Assembly: GCF_016735695.1 (NCBI RefSeq)
Contig: NZ_JAERQD010000016.1
Span: 62,001 to 126,000 of the forward strand
Source: Microvirga zambiensis WSM3693
GTDB taxonomy: Bacteria; Pseudomonadota; Alphaproteobacteria; Rhizobiales; Beijerinckiaceae
Direction: 5' to 3'
DNA: 64,000 nucleotides
The position numbers and the translations under genes were made by a program. Under the pieces are notes generated by a model, which saw nothing but the letters and a program-made list of their open reading frames with translations, made no database searches and was not told the DNA's origin. Below are positions 45,805-55,049 of the stretch, piece by piece. Position 1 is the first letter of the stretch. Each line of letters opens with the position of its first letter.

Positions 45805-47761
45805 TCTCCTCCAGCATTTCATCGTCGAAGCGCATGAGTTGATCCAGCAGGCGACGGACGATCTTCTGGCCTTGGAGAGGGCTCCCCGGGCGGCCGGACC
45901 CATGGACAGCGCTCTTCGCGCTGTTCACACCCTCAAGGGATCGGTGGGCCTGTTCGACTTCGCGCCCATGGGAATTGCGCTGCACGCCGCCGAGGACCTG
46001 CTGAGTGCCCTTAAAGAGAAGCGGGCGGGTATCGATGCCCAAGCTATCGACATCCTTCTTGCCTGCATCGGTCAGGCGGAGCGGTGGGTCGCCACTATCG
46101 AGCAGACAGGGCAATTGCCGCCAGATGCCGCGGAAGACGGCTACCGCCTGGCACGGTCATTGCGCTCCCAGCTCGAAGAAGATCCTGCCCAAGCAGCCGA
46201 TGCGATCCCGCAGACCGAGCTCGGCTGGATCGAGGAGTTACGGGCCCGGAGCGGCAATGCCGCATTGAAGACGCAGGATGCTCCGCTGGTGGCAATCCGG
46301 TACACGCCACGCGCCGATTGCTTTTTCGCCGGTGACGATCCGATTGCGCTCCTGCGCTCCGTTCCCGGTCTCGTGGCTGTCCGGCTCTCGAGCCGGAACC
46401 CTTGGCCACCCCCGGCGGAAATCGATCCGTTCTCGTGCAATCTGAGGATCGAGGCGCTCTCCAGCGCCGAGCCGGATAGGGTCAAGGCGATCTTCCGCTT
46501 TGTGCCGGATCAGGTGAGCATCCACGAGGTTCCCTCCGCTGCCGGATTGCAGGCCCCCGGTGCCGTGCCAGACGCCGCCCGTGGCGCCGGCGCACGGACG
46601 CTTCGCGTCGATTCCGCACGGATAGATCAGCTGGCGGATCTCGTCGGCGAGATGGTCGTAGCCAAGAACGCGCTGGCGCATCTGTCGCGGCAATTCGAGG
46701 ACGGGTTGGACCGGAAGCACCTCGCTCAGGGCCTGCACGCGAGCCATGCCGCCATCGAGCGCCTCGTGGCGGAACTGCACGGGGCCGTCATGGACGTTCG
46801 CATGATGCCCATGCGTGACGTCTTCCGGCGCTTTCCACGTTCCGTACGCGAAATCGCCGGCCAACTGGGCAAGGCAATCGACTTCTCGATGGAAGGGGAG
46901 GATGTCGAGGCCGACAAAGCCGTCGTGGAAGGCCTTTTCGAGCCCCTGCTTCACATCCTGCGCAACGCCGTCGGCCATGGCGCCGAACCTGAGCTTGTCC
47001 GTCGGGAGACCGGGAAGCCCGAGAAGACCAGGATCGTGCTCAGGGCCTACCGGGACGGCGAACGGGTTTCGGTCGAGGTCGAGGATGATGGCGGCGGCAT
47101 CGATCCGGCCGCGATCCGCCAGGCAGCCTGCGAGCGCGGGGTTGCTTCCGCGGATGACCTCGAGCGCATGAGCGATGACGAGGCCGTCGACCTGATCTTT
47201 GCTCCCGGCTTCTCGACCGCCTCGGAGGTGACCGACCTGTCGGGCCGGGGAGTGGGCATGGATGCGGTACGTTCAGCAGCGGAGCGTCTGGGCGGTCAGG
47301 CCAGCGTTCGGAGCCGGCTGGGGCTCGGCACGACGATCCGCCTGTCCCTTCCGCTGACCATTGTCATGACGAAGGTCATGGCGGTCCGACTGGGCCAGGA
47401 TCTCTACGGCATCCCTCTTGAAGGAATCCTTGAGACTGCGCTCGTGCCCGCCGCCCGGATCCTCCCTGTTCGGGACGCCGAAGCCTTCGTTTGGCGCGAT
47501 AGGACGCTGCCCCTGGTGAGGCTTGCCGACCTGCTGGCGATACCCCGTCCGCCGGAAGCGCCGCAGAGCCTGAAAGTCGTCGTGATGGCCGCAGGCGACG
47601 ATCTTGTCGGAATCGCCGTGGACCGGTTTGCCGAGAAGATGGACGTTGTGATGCGGCCCATGACCGGCATTCTCGCCCGCATGCAGGGCGTCGTGGGGAC
47701 GACCTTGCTCGGGGACGGCAGCGTTCTCATGATTCTCGATATCCCGGAGCTGATCGGATGA
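45797..47761 (+). CDS. cheA: CheA-type histidine kinase
   Basis: 654 residues. Hpt domain with phospho-His in AVHTLKGSVGLF (about 43), a middle region without an obvious CheY-binding P2 fold (about 140-255), dimerisation helices (RIDQLADLVGEMVVAKNALA, about 270), HATPase (about 330-500: LLHILRNAVGHGAE, VEDDGGGIDP, GRGVGMDAV) and CheW-like regulatory domain (about 510-650). The N-box normally reads RNxxDHG; here the Asp is Gly (RNAVGHG), a change that may alter ATP turnover. ATG at 45797 overlaps the cheR end. No receiver is fused. It should phosphorylate CheB and the lone receiver at 48127. Confidence 0.95.
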   Translation: MDDLLQHFIVEAHELIQQATDDLLALERAPRAAGPMDSALRAVHTLKGSVGLFDFAPMGIALHAAEDLLSALKEKRAGIDAQAIDILLACIGQAERWVATIEQTGQLPPDAAEDGYRLARSLRSQLEEDPAQAADAIPQTELGWIEELRARSGNAALKTQDAPLVAIRYTPRADCFFAGDDPIALLRSVPGLVAVRLSSRNPWPPPAEIDPFSCNLRIEALSSAEPDRVKAIFRFVPDQVSIHEVPSAAGLQAPGAVPDAARGAGARTLRVDSARIDQLADLVGEMVVAKNALAHLSRQFEDGLDRKHLAQGLHASHAAIERLVAELHGAVMDVRMMPMRDVFRRFPRSVREIAGQLGKAIDFSMEGEDVEADKAVVEGLFEPLLHILRNAVGHGAEPELVRRETGKPEKTRIVLRAYRDGERVSVEVEDDGGGIDPAAIRQAACERGVASADDLERMSDDEAVDLIFAPGFSTASEVTDLSGRGVGMDAVRSAAERLGGQASVRSRLGLGTTIRLSLPLTIVMTKVMAVRLGQDLYGIPLEGILETALVPAARILPVRDAEAFVWRDRTLPLVRLADLLAIPRPPEAPQSLKVVVMAAGDDLVGIAVDRFAEKMDVVMRPMTGILARMQGVVGTTLLGDGSVLMILDIPELIG

Positions 47762-48027
47762 GCGTGAGGTTGGACGGCAACGTCATCATTCTCGAAGGGG
47801 CCTGCCGCGTCGAGGATGCGGAGCCGCTGCTTGGCTGGCTACAGGCCGACAGGGACCGGATGGTCGATCTAAGCAATGCCGAGCACCTCCACGCCGCGGT
47901 TCTTCAGGTCCTGATGGCGTTGCGCCCGGCTGTCAGCGGCCCGGCCAAGGATCCTTTCTTCAGAGATTGGATATCTCCGGCTTTGGGGGAAGCGCCCGTC
48001 GGAGATCCAGGGTCCAGGGCGCGCTGA
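47758..48027 (+). CDS. STAS-like small protein
   Basis: 89 residues. The first 65 follow the STAS fold: LDGNVIILEGACRVEDAEPL, then the strand-turn VDLSNAEHLHAAVLQVLMAL. In anti-sigma antagonists this turn carries a phosphorylatable Ser (D-S-S/T-G); here it is HAA, so no Ser is available. The last 25 residues are irregular. ATG overlaps the cheA stop. In CheA operons such proteins are thought to be structural or partner-switch components; this one would be phosphorylation-independent. Confidence 0.75.
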   Translation: MSVRLDGNVIILEGACRVEDAEPLLGWLQADRDRMVDLSNAEHLHAAVLQVLMALRPAVSGPAKDPFFRDWISPALGEAPVGDPGSRAR

Positions 48028-48126
48028 GGAGTTGTCATTCTTCAAGCGTCCTCTAAAAGAGATTTATAACCTTTCCCTATGCCGATCCGGTCTTTCCGGG
48101 CGACCCATCCCCAGCGGAGTATCTCA

Positions 48127-48510
48127 GTGGCGATAACGGTTCTGATCGTCGATGACAGCAAGCTGGCCCGCATTGTCGCAGGCAAAGCGCTGGCCGCACT
48201 GCAGCCGGACTGGGACCGGATCGAGGCCGGCAACGCGCAGGAGGCCCTCGGCATCCTGAGCGAACGGAAGATCGACTTGGCCATGATCGACTTCAACATG
48301 CCTGAGAAGAATGGGCTCGAACTGGCGGCGGAGATCCGCTCCAGCCACCCCATGATGCCGATTGCGGTCATCACGGCCAACATCCAGGACGAGGTGATCG
48401 CACAGGCCCGCGAGGTGAACGCCACTTTCGTCAGCAAGCCTCTGACCGAGGAGGGGTTGCGAGGATTCATTTCCGGAGCCGCCCTGCGCCTCCGCTCGGG
48501 CGCGGTGTAA
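48127..48510 (+). CDS. CheY-like single-domain response regulator
   Basis: 127 residues, a full receiver: VLIVDDSKLARIV, phospho-Asp in LAMIDFNMPEKNG (about 54), Thr in VITANIQDE, Lys in FVSKPLTEE. I chose the GTG at 48127 because GGAG lies 7 nt upstream and the receiver begins immediately; an ATG 16 codons earlier would add non-receiver residues. It is the probable output regulator of CheA, and the CheC gene downstream would dephosphorylate it. Confidence 0.9.
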   Translation: MAITVLIVDDSKLARIVAGKALAALQPDWDRIEAGNAQEALGILSERKIDLAMIDFNMPEKNGLELAAEIRSSHPMMPIAVITANIQDEVIAQAREVNATFVSKPLTEEGLRGFISGAALRLRSGAV

Positions 48511-48560
48511 GACACGATGGCCTGGAAGCGTTCGGCAAGATACCGCGGCCGAGGTGTGAA

Positions 48561-49208
48561 ATGATGACATCAACGATCTCGGAAGTCCTCAACGAGCTGG
48601 AGCTGGACGCTCTGACGGAGCTCGTGAACATCGGCGTCAGCCGTGCCGCCTTCAGCCTTCGCGAGATGGTAGGAGAGCAGGTTCACCTGTCCGTGCCGGC
48701 CGTCGATCTGGTACATCGCGTGCAGGCCATCGAAATCCTCGAAGGACGCGAGGCCGGCTCTCTCGTGGCGGTTCATCAGGTCTTCGAGGGTGACATCACA
48801 GGCCGCGCCATGCTGATCTTCCCCGAGACCAAAAGCCTCGAGCTCGTCAGGGCGGTGACCGGTGGGGAGCTTTCCCTCGAAGACATCATCGAGCTCGAGC
48901 AGGAGGCCCTGGCCGAGACCGGCAACATTCTTCTGAACGGCTGTCTGGGCACAATCGCCAATATGCTCCATCGCAGCCTGAGAATGTCCCTGCCGGAGAT
49001 CATTCGCGGGAAAGGGTCGGAACTCTTCAACCTTGAGCCTCCACCCGAGGCCGGCGATGTGGTGATGTTCCTCTATATCAATTTCACGGTACGGCAACGG
49101 GACATCAGCGGATACATCGTCATGCTGATGGACATTCCCTCGCTCGCCGTGCTCAAAGACCTTCTCGGCGAGTTCATCGAGCGGGCGACGGATGGCATGG
49201 CATCCTGA
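48561..49208 (+). CDS. cheC: CheC-family phosphatase
   Basis: 215 residues with both CheC active-site motifs of the form x3-E-x2-N-x22-P: DALTELVN...SVP near residues 16-46 and EALAETGN...SLP near 114-144 (the leading D/S is Glu in the second). Members dephosphorylate CheY-like receivers. ATG-ATG follows GAGG. It sits between the lone receiver and a hybrid kinase and supplies the signal-termination step of this pathway. Confidence 0.92.
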   Translation: MMTSTISEVLNELELDALTELVNIGVSRAAFSLREMVGEQVHLSVPAVDLVHRVQAIEILEGREAGSLVAVHQVFEGDITGRAMLIFPETKSLELVRAVTGGELSLEDIIELEQEALAETGNILLNGCLGTIANMLHRSLRMSLPEIIRGKGSELFNLEPPPEAGDVVMFLYINFTVRQRDISGYIVMLMDIPSLAVLKDLLGEFIERATDGMAS

Positions 49209-51207
49209 TCACATGCATCAGATTGAAGATGAACTCCTGTCGGTGGTTTTCGACGCCGTAGATACGGGCCTCATCGTGCTCGATAGCTCTTCTCACGTGA
49301 TCGCCTGGAACGCGTGGTTCGCCTCGGCAAGTGGAATTTCCTCTCAGGATGCGGCTGGACGGCGATTGGATGAACTGTTCCCGGGAGCGACGGCACCCGG
49401 GCTCAAATCCGCGATCGCAGACGCATTGGAAGCAGGTGCCTCGAGGCTTCTGACTCATTCCCTGCATCCACTTCTCCTGCCACTGCGGACACGCTCCGGC
49501 CGAGAACTCGTGCATAATGTTTCCGTGCGTCCGCTCGGGACCGCACCGCATCTCCAATGTCTTGTGCAGATCGTCGACGTCACGGTTGCCGTACAGCGCG
49601 AGCAGGTCCTGCGCCAGCGACAGAACGCACGCTACGATGCCGTCATGAACAGCGCGCCCGATGCGATCCTCACCCTGGATGCGCAGGGCGTCATTCAGCT
49701 CGCCAATCCCGCTGCCGCACGGGAGTTCGGTTATGCACCCCGAGAACTCGTCGATTTGGAGATGGCAGTTCTTCTGGATGTGCCGGAGACTTGGAACGCG
49801 CTTTGGACAAGCATCCTCGACGGGAACGTCATGCATCGCCCCGTGGAGGTCACGGCCAAGCGCAAGGACGGATCTGCCAGTTTCCTGGAGATTTCCGCCG
49901 CCCGTTGGCAGAGTGACACGCGTGTCTACGTGACGGCCATTCTGCGCGATGTGAACGAGCGGCGAGCAGCCGAAGAAGCTCTGCGACACCTGAACCAGAC
50001 CCTGGAAGAGCGAGTCGAAGAGCGGACGCAGGAGCTTGTGCGAGCCGAAGACCAGCTTCGACAGGCCCAGAAGATGGAAGCGGTGGGCCAGCTCACGGGC
50101 GGCATCGCTCACGACTTCAACAATCTCCTCACCGGTATCGTCGGTTCGCTCGATTTGATGCAAACACGCATTGCGCAAGGCAGGACTGAGCATGTGGAGC
50201 GCTACACGAAGGCCGCGATGAGCTCGGCCCAGCGCGCCGCCGCGCTCACCCACCGCCTGCTCGCCTTTGCCCGCCGGCAGCCGCTCGATCCGAAGCCGGT
50301 GAACGCCAATCAGCTTATTGCCTCGATGGAGGACATGCTTCGCCGCACCATTGGTCCGCTGCATGCATTGGAGATTGTCACGGCCGGCGGGTTGTGGACG
50401 ACATTGTGCGATCCCAACCAGCTCGAGAGCGCCATTCTGAACCTCGCCATCAATGCACGCGACGCCATGCCGGAGGGCGGCAAGCTCACAATCGAGACGA
50501 CAAACGCCCATCTCGACGATGCTTATGCGACAGCCAATCTCGACGTGACGCCGGGACAGTACGTAGCAATCTGTATAACGGATACCGGAACGGGCATGCC
50601 TCCGGACGTGATCGAGCGCGTTTTCGAGCCCTTCTTCACGACCAAGCCGATGGGGCAGGGCACCGGACTGGGTCTCTCGATGGTCTATGGATTTGCCAAA
50701 CAATCCGAGGGGCATGTCAAGATCTACTCGGAGCTGGGCAAGGGCACGACGATCAGGATCTATCTGCCGCGCCACCGTGGCGCCGCGGCGGAGGAGACAT
50801 CCACGACCCGCTTCACCGAAGTGCCCCGGGCAGAAGCCGGCGAAACGGTGCTCGTGGTCGAGGACGAGCCGGTTATCCGCCAGCTGATCATCGAGGTGCT
50901 TCAGGACCTGGGGTACCGCGCACTCGAAGCATCGGATGGACCAGCAGGTCTCAAGATCCTGCAATCACCCCAGCGCATCGACCTGCTCGTCACGGATGTC
51001 GGCCTGCCCGGAATCAACGGGCGACAGCTCGCGGATGCGGCGCGCGAGAACAGGTCGAACCTGAAGGTGCTCTTTATCACGGGTTATGCGGAGAACGCGA
51101 TGCTGGCGAACGGCTTCCTCGATCCGGGGATGGAGATGATTACGAAGCCCTTCGCGGTCGAGGCGCTGGCTACTCGCATCAGGAGCATGATCCAGGGCAA
51201 GAGGTAA
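49192..51207 (+). CDS. PAS-PAS hybrid histidine kinase with C-terminal receiver
   Basis: 671 residues (or 664 from ATG 49213), no membrane helix. PAS1 (about 10-120: DTGLIVLDSSSHVIAWN), PAS2 (about 145-265: SAPDAILTLDAQGVIQLANP), coiled linker, HisKA (GGIAHDFNNLLTGIV, His near 306), HATPase (LNLAINARDAMPEGG, TGTGMP, GTGLGLSMVYGF) and receiver (about 550-665: VLVVEDEPVIRQ, phospho-Asp in LLVTDVGLPG, ITKPF). The start overlaps cheC. It is a cytosolic sensor that may feed into or read from the Che pathway; its partner is not obvious. Confidence 0.93.
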   Translation: MAWHPDHMHQIEDELLSVVFDAVDTGLIVLDSSSHVIAWNAWFASASGISSQDAAGRRLDELFPGATAPGLKSAIADALEAGASRLLTHSLHPLLLPLRTRSGRELVHNVSVRPLGTAPHLQCLVQIVDVTVAVQREQVLRQRQNARYDAVMNSAPDAILTLDAQGVIQLANPAAAREFGYAPRELVDLEMAVLLDVPETWNALWTSILDGNVMHRPVEVTAKRKDGSASFLEISAARWQSDTRVYVTAILRDVNERRAAEEALRHLNQTLEERVEERTQELVRAEDQLRQAQKMEAVGQLTGGIAHDFNNLLTGIVGSLDLMQTRIAQGRTEHVERYTKAAMSSAQRAAALTHRLLAFARRQPLDPKPVNANQLIASMEDMLRRTIGPLHALEIVTAGGLWTTLCDPNQLESAILNLAINARDAMPEGGKLTIETTNAHLDDAYATANLDVTPGQYVAICITDTGTGMPPDVIERVFEPFFTTKPMGQGTGLGLSMVYGFAKQSEGHVKIYSELGKGTTIRIYLPRHRGAAAEETSTTRFTEVPRAEAGETVLVVEDEPVIRQLIIEVLQDLGYRALEASDGPAGLKILQSPQRIDLLVTDVGLPGINGRQLADAARENRSNLKVLFITGYAENAMLANGFLDPGMEMITKPFAVEALATRIRSMIQGKR

Positions 51208-51361
51208 GCGAGCCCCCGACGCTTAACGCGTTTGGACAGCAGAGCTGCGTGAACAGGGCATATCGAAATGGCGTGTGAGCTTCACTGCCTGACCGAGAAC
51301 CAACTTTGGCTGTTCCGCGATCAATCCTTGTGCAGGAGGGGAGCTTAGGAAAGGACCGAGA

Positions 51362-51748
51362 GTGGCGGCGGGAACACGCATGCGGGACTGGGCGCGAGCG
51401 ATCAAGAAGGACGTCGTCGCCCTCTACATCGCCGCTCGCGATCCCCGGGTGCCCTGGTATGTGAAACTGGCGGCGGCTGCGGTCGCGGCCTATGCACTCA
51501 GCCCCATCGATCTCATCCCCGACTTCATCCCAGCCCTGGGCTACCTCGACGACGTGATCATCGTGCCCTTGGGGATCTTCCTCGTCGTTAAAATGATCCC
51601 TGCTCCCCTCATGGCAGAGTTTCGTGAGGAGGCACAGCGGCGTTCCGGACGCCCGACCAGCCGCGTGGCCGCCGCGGCGATCATCGCCCTTTGGATCGCG
51701 GCCATCGCCGCGACCTTTTGGGCATTCTGGCCAAATCCGGTTCCATGA
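51362..51748 (+). CDS. DUF1232 (YkvA-like) membrane protein
   Basis: 128 residues. The DUF1232 signature is clear (VPWYVKLAAAAVAAYALSPI, then DLIPDFIPALGYLDD), with two hydrophobic helices and a third near the C-terminus. GTG start at 51362 with AGGA 6 nt upstream; ATG at 51380 is the alternative. Function of the family is unknown; it often occurs in stress-related gene sets such as this one. Confidence 0.88.
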   Translation: MAAGTRMRDWARAIKKDVVALYIAARDPRVPWYVKLAAAAVAAYALSPIDLIPDFIPALGYLDDVIIVPLGIFLVVKMIPAPLMAEFREEAQRRSGRPTSRVAAAAIIALWIAAIAATFWAFWPNPVP

Positions 51749-51832
51749 ACGGCTTCGAATTCCGGCGCGCGATCTCCCATTTGTAAGTCGAGTTCACAAG
51801 CGCTATGTCCTTGCTTTCGCAAAGAGCCTGAT

Positions 51833-52582
51833 ATGACAATCTCGAATGACAACGATCTCACCTGCCTGAAAGAGGTCGGGCGCATCGTGGCCAATACCCT
51901 CGAGGCGATGGTGAAGGCCATCGAGCCGGGCATGACCACCTCCGAACTCGACCAGATCGGGCGAAAGCTCCTGGAGGCTGCAGGTGCGCGTCCTGCTCCG
52001 GAATTGGCCTATGCCTTTCCCGGGGCGACCTGCATCAGCGTAAACGAGGAGATCGCCCACGGCATCCCGGGCGCCCGACGGATCGAGCGGGGCGACCTGG
52101 TCAACATCGACGTTTCAGCCGAGAAGAACGGCTTCTTTGCGGATACGGGAGCCTCGTTCGCCGTGCCGCCCGTCACCCGCTCGATCGAACGTCTGTGCAG
52201 GGATGGTCGGCGGGCCATGTGGACAGGGCTGCGGCAGGTCGGAGCTAGCAAACCGATTGCCGGCATCGGACAAGCCATCGGGGCCTTTGCGCGCAAAAAC
52301 GGCTACTCTCTCGTCAGGAACCTCGCCAGTCACGGTGTCGGCCTGTCGCTCCATGAGGAGCCGACGGAGATAGCAACATGGCCCGATGCCTCCGAGCGCC
52401 GCATCATGACCGATGGGATGGTGTTCACCGTGGAGCCATTCCTTTCCTTCGGCGCGGAATGGGCCGAGGATGGCGACGATCCGTGGACGCTCTACAGCAG
52501 CCCCGAGGCCCCGACCGTTCAGTACGAACACACCGTCGTCGCAACCCGAAACGGACCTTTGATCGTGACGATGGCCGGATAG
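51833..52582 (+). CDS. map: Type I methionine aminopeptidase
   Basis: 249 residues, the pita-bread fold. Metal ligands are intact: Asp in NIDVSAEKNGFFADTG (two Asp), His in SHGVGLSLHEEP, Glu in VFTVEPF and Glu in QYEHTVV. The substrate His in EEIAHGIPG is present. It removes N-terminal Met from nascent proteins. Being in an accessory stress block with no translation genes nearby, it is probably a second copy beside a housekeeping map elsewhere. Confidence 0.94.
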   Translation: MTISNDNDLTCLKEVGRIVANTLEAMVKAIEPGMTTSELDQIGRKLLEAAGARPAPELAYAFPGATCISVNEEIAHGIPGARRIERGDLVNIDVSAEKNGFFADTGASFAVPPVTRSIERLCRDGRRAMWTGLRQVGASKPIAGIGQAIGAFARKNGYSLVRNLASHGVGLSLHEEPTEIATWPDASERRIMTDGMVFTVEPFLSFGAEWAEDGDDPWTLYSSPEAPTVQYEHTVVATRNGPLIVTMAG

Positions 52583-52623
52583 GGCCTTGGTCGGTTCAGT
52601 GCCGATGAGCGGATATTCCGGCG

Positions 52624-53319
52624 CTAACGACGTTCCTGAAGAAGCTCGATCTGAAGCTCCTGAATCTCGGCCAGCCGCTCCCACTGGCGGGTGATGAGAT
52701 GATCCAGTTTTTCGTGCAGATGCCTGATTTCCAGTTCCGCCTTCAGGTTGACCTGATAGTCGTTGAGTGAGCGCAGGCGATCCTTCGCTTCCTGCCGCTT
52801 TTGGCTCATCATGATGATCGGAGCTTGGACCGCCGCGAGGCAGGACAGCAGGAGATTGAGCAGGATGTAGGGATAGGGATCGAAGGCCTCCGTCCCGCGC
52901 AGAGTGTTGACGAGCGTCCACACCACCAGGCAGAGCCCGAAGGCGATGAGAAACGGCCAGCTTCCGCCGAACGAGGCAAGCCCGTCCGACAGGCGCTCGC
53001 CGAGCGTGCGGCTCTCGTCGTAGTTCTCCTCGATGTTTTCCGTGAGGGTGATGCCCTCTGCGAGGCTGCGCGCCACCTCCCGATCGAGATTGGTGAGATC
53101 GCCGCGCTCCTGCCGGAGGAGATCCTCGACATAGCGGAGGCGATATCGGTCGACGGCCGCGCGGCTGATGCGGCTATGGATGTCCAGGGCCGGATGGTCT
53201 TGCCTGATCCTCTCCGCGAGAGCCGGGCGCAGCTGATCGATAAGGATGAATTCCTTTTGCGGATAAGATTGTCCGGTGACCGGGCAGACCGCGCTGGACG
53301 ACGTGGCGTGGGAGGTCAT
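52624..53319 (-). CDS. DUF1003 membrane protein
   Basis: About 231 residues. An N-terminal cytoplasmic part contains CPVTGQ and a helical stretch. The DUF1003 core follows: two membrane helices (FGGSWPFLIAFGLCLVVWTL and FDPYPYILLNLLLSCLAAVQ) with the motif IIMMSQKRQEAKDRLRS. A coiled-coil tail ends the protein. Start is ATG 53319 or 53334; neither has a strong ribosome site. It is divergent from the beta-CASP gene, with a degenerate FNR box between. Family function is unknown. Confidence 0.88.
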   Translation of the reverse strand: MTSHATSSSAVCPVTGQSYPQKEFILIDQLRPALAERIRQDHPALDIHSRISRAAVDRYRLRYVEDLLRQERGDLTNLDREVARSLAEGITLTENIEENYDESRTLGERLSDGLASFGGSWPFLIAFGLCLVVWTLVNTLRGTEAFDPYPYILLNLLLSCLAAVQAPIIMMSQKRQEAKDRLRSLNDYQVNLKAELEIRHLHEKLDHLITRQWERLAEIQELQIELLQERR

Positions 53320-53338
53320 GATCGTCAGTTCCATGGGT

Positions 53339-53352
53339 TTGGCATGGATCAA
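53339..53352. promoter_or_regulatory. Degenerate FNR/FixK-type box
   Basis: TTGGC-ATGG-ATCAA matches TTGAT-N4-ATCAA at 8 of 10 fixed positions. It lies 75 bp upstream of the MBL beta-CASP start, about the same distance as the perfect box upstream of the 55140 gene. Confidence 0.4.
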
Positions 53353-53426
53353 ACCTAGTGGCTCGACGAAGGTGTACCAAGGTGCGATTCTGAACGCCGA
53401 CGCTTCCGCACTTCCAGGAGGTTTCC

Positions 53427-55019
53427 TTGTCGCTTCGCCTTCATTTCTACGGTGCCGCCCGAACCGTGACCGGATCCTGTTTCCTGCTGGAGACGGAAGC
53501 GGCCCACATCCTTGTCGATTGCGGCATGTTCCAGGGGTCGAAGGAGGAAAGGGAGCTCAACTACCAGCATTTCCCGTTCCGCGCGGCTGGCATCAGCGCC
53601 CTCTGTCTCACCCATGCGCATATCGACCACAGCGGCCTCGTGCCGAAGCTCGTGAAGGCCGGCTTCGACGGCCCGGTCTATGCGACGGCGGGCACCGCCG
53701 ATCTCGCTTCCATCATGCTTCCGGATTCCGGCTACATCCAGGAGATGGAGGTCGAGCAACTCAATCGGCGCAACCGTCGCCGTGGCCTGGAAACGGTCTC
53801 GCCCATCTATACGGAAGAGGATGCCATCGCCTCGCTCGATCGGTTCCGGATCGTGGCATACGGGCAATGGCAGAACGTCGCCCCGGGCTTCCGCGCCCGC
53901 TATTGGAATGCTGGCCATCTGCTGGGCTCTGCCTCCATCGAGATCGAAGTCACGTCCGCCGGCGAGGAGAAGTCTGTGCGCCTCCTTTTTTCCGGCGATA
54001 TCGGCCCCGACCACAAGCTCCTGCAACCGGATCCGGACGGGCCGCAGGACCTCGATTACGTCGTTCTGGAATCGACCTACGGCGATACCGACCGGGCCGG
54101 CACGACCATCGAACACCGCCGCCGGATGCTGCGCGACGAGGTCCGCGCCGCGATGCATCCGAGCGGCGTGCTTCTGATCCCGTCCTTCGCTGTCGAGAGG
54201 ACGCAGGAACTCCTCGTCGATCTCATGGAGCTGATGGAAGCGGGCGAATTGCCCGACATCCCGATCTTCATCGACTCGCCTCTCGCCTCGAAGGCAAGCG
54301 CCATCTTCAAGCGTCATGCCGGGGAACTGAGGAACGGCGCCGATCTGGTCCAGGCGCTCGCGTCCCGATGGGTGCGCTTCACGGAGACCGTCGAGCAGAG
54401 CAAGGCGATCGACCGCATTCACAGCTTCCACATCATCATCGCAGCGAGCGGCATGTGCGAGGCGGGCCGCATTCGGCATCATCTGAAGGCGTGGCTCTGG
54501 CGCGACGAGACCACCGTCCTCTTCGTCGGCTTCCAGGCCCAGGGAACGCTCGGGCGGATCCTGCAGGACGGGGCCTCGAGGGTCCGGATCCACGGCGAGG
54601 AGGTCAAGGTCCGCGCCCGCATGCGGACGCTCGATCTCTATTCCGGACATGCCGACGGGCCAGAACTGAAGGCCTGGCTTGAAGAACGCATGCCGGTCCG
54701 GCGCGGAATCTTCCTCGTGCACGGCGAGGATGCTCCTCTCAAGGCCCTGCAATCGTCCCTTGCCGATCTCGATCACGTGCCTCGCGCGATCATACCGGAG
54801 ATCGACGACGCCTATGACCTGGGAGGCGACCAGGCGGTCCGGATCGAGCGCCACGAGGGGCGTCTGCCCGGTGCGAGCGCCGGCCATCGGGACTGGCACA
54901 ACGATTACGCGGAGCTGCTGCTGGAGATCAACGATGCCGTGGAAGCGGCGGCTGACAGGAGGGCGAAGGGAATTGTCATCCGGCGCATCAGGGATGCCTT
55001 GAAGAACGACGCCGATTGA
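53427..55019 (+). CDS. MBL-fold beta-CASP ribonuclease-like protein
   Basis: 530 residues. MBL motifs: LTHAHIDHSG (HxHxDH, about 63), GHLLGSAS, FSGDIG. Beta-CASP motifs follow: ESTYGD (about 212), IIAASGMCEAGRI and LYSGHADG with a C-terminal RNA-specificity part. This is the YSH1/CPSF-like bacterial family involved in RNA processing or decay. The start is TTG, with AGGAGG 5 nt upstream; no ATG gives the whole MBL domain. It is followed by a hairpin and an FNR box for the next operon. Confidence 0.93.
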   Translation: MSLRLHFYGAARTVTGSCFLLETEAAHILVDCGMFQGSKEERELNYQHFPFRAAGISALCLTHAHIDHSGLVPKLVKAGFDGPVYATAGTADLASIMLPDSGYIQEMEVEQLNRRNRRRGLETVSPIYTEEDAIASLDRFRIVAYGQWQNVAPGFRARYWNAGHLLGSASIEIEVTSAGEEKSVRLLFSGDIGPDHKLLQPDPDGPQDLDYVVLESTYGDTDRAGTTIEHRRRMLRDEVRAAMHPSGVLLIPSFAVERTQELLVDLMELMEAGELPDIPIFIDSPLASKASAIFKRHAGELRNGADLVQALASRWVRFTETVEQSKAIDRIHSFHIIIAASGMCEAGRIRHHLKAWLWRDETTVLFVGFQAQGTLGRILQDGASRVRIHGEEVKVRARMRTLDLYSGHADGPELKAWLEERMPVRRGIFLVHGEDAPLKALQSSLADLDHVPRAIIPEIDDAYDLGGDQAVRIERHEGRLPGASAGHRDWHNDYAELLLEINDAVEAAADRRAKGIVIRRIRDALKNDAD

Positions 55020-55020
55020 T

Positions 55021-55049
55021 AACCTGGGATCGGTGTTCGGTCCCAGGTT
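55021..55049 (+). terminator. Hairpin after the beta-CASP gene
   Basis: AACCTGGGA/TCCCAGGTT, a 9-bp stem with an 11-nt loop, directly after the stop. It lacks a T-run. Its right arm touches the FNR box of the next promoter. Confidence 0.5.

Noticed and set aside
51311..51324. Possible FNR half-site before the DUF1232 gene
   Set aside because: Only the ATCAA half matches; the other half does not fit TTGAT.
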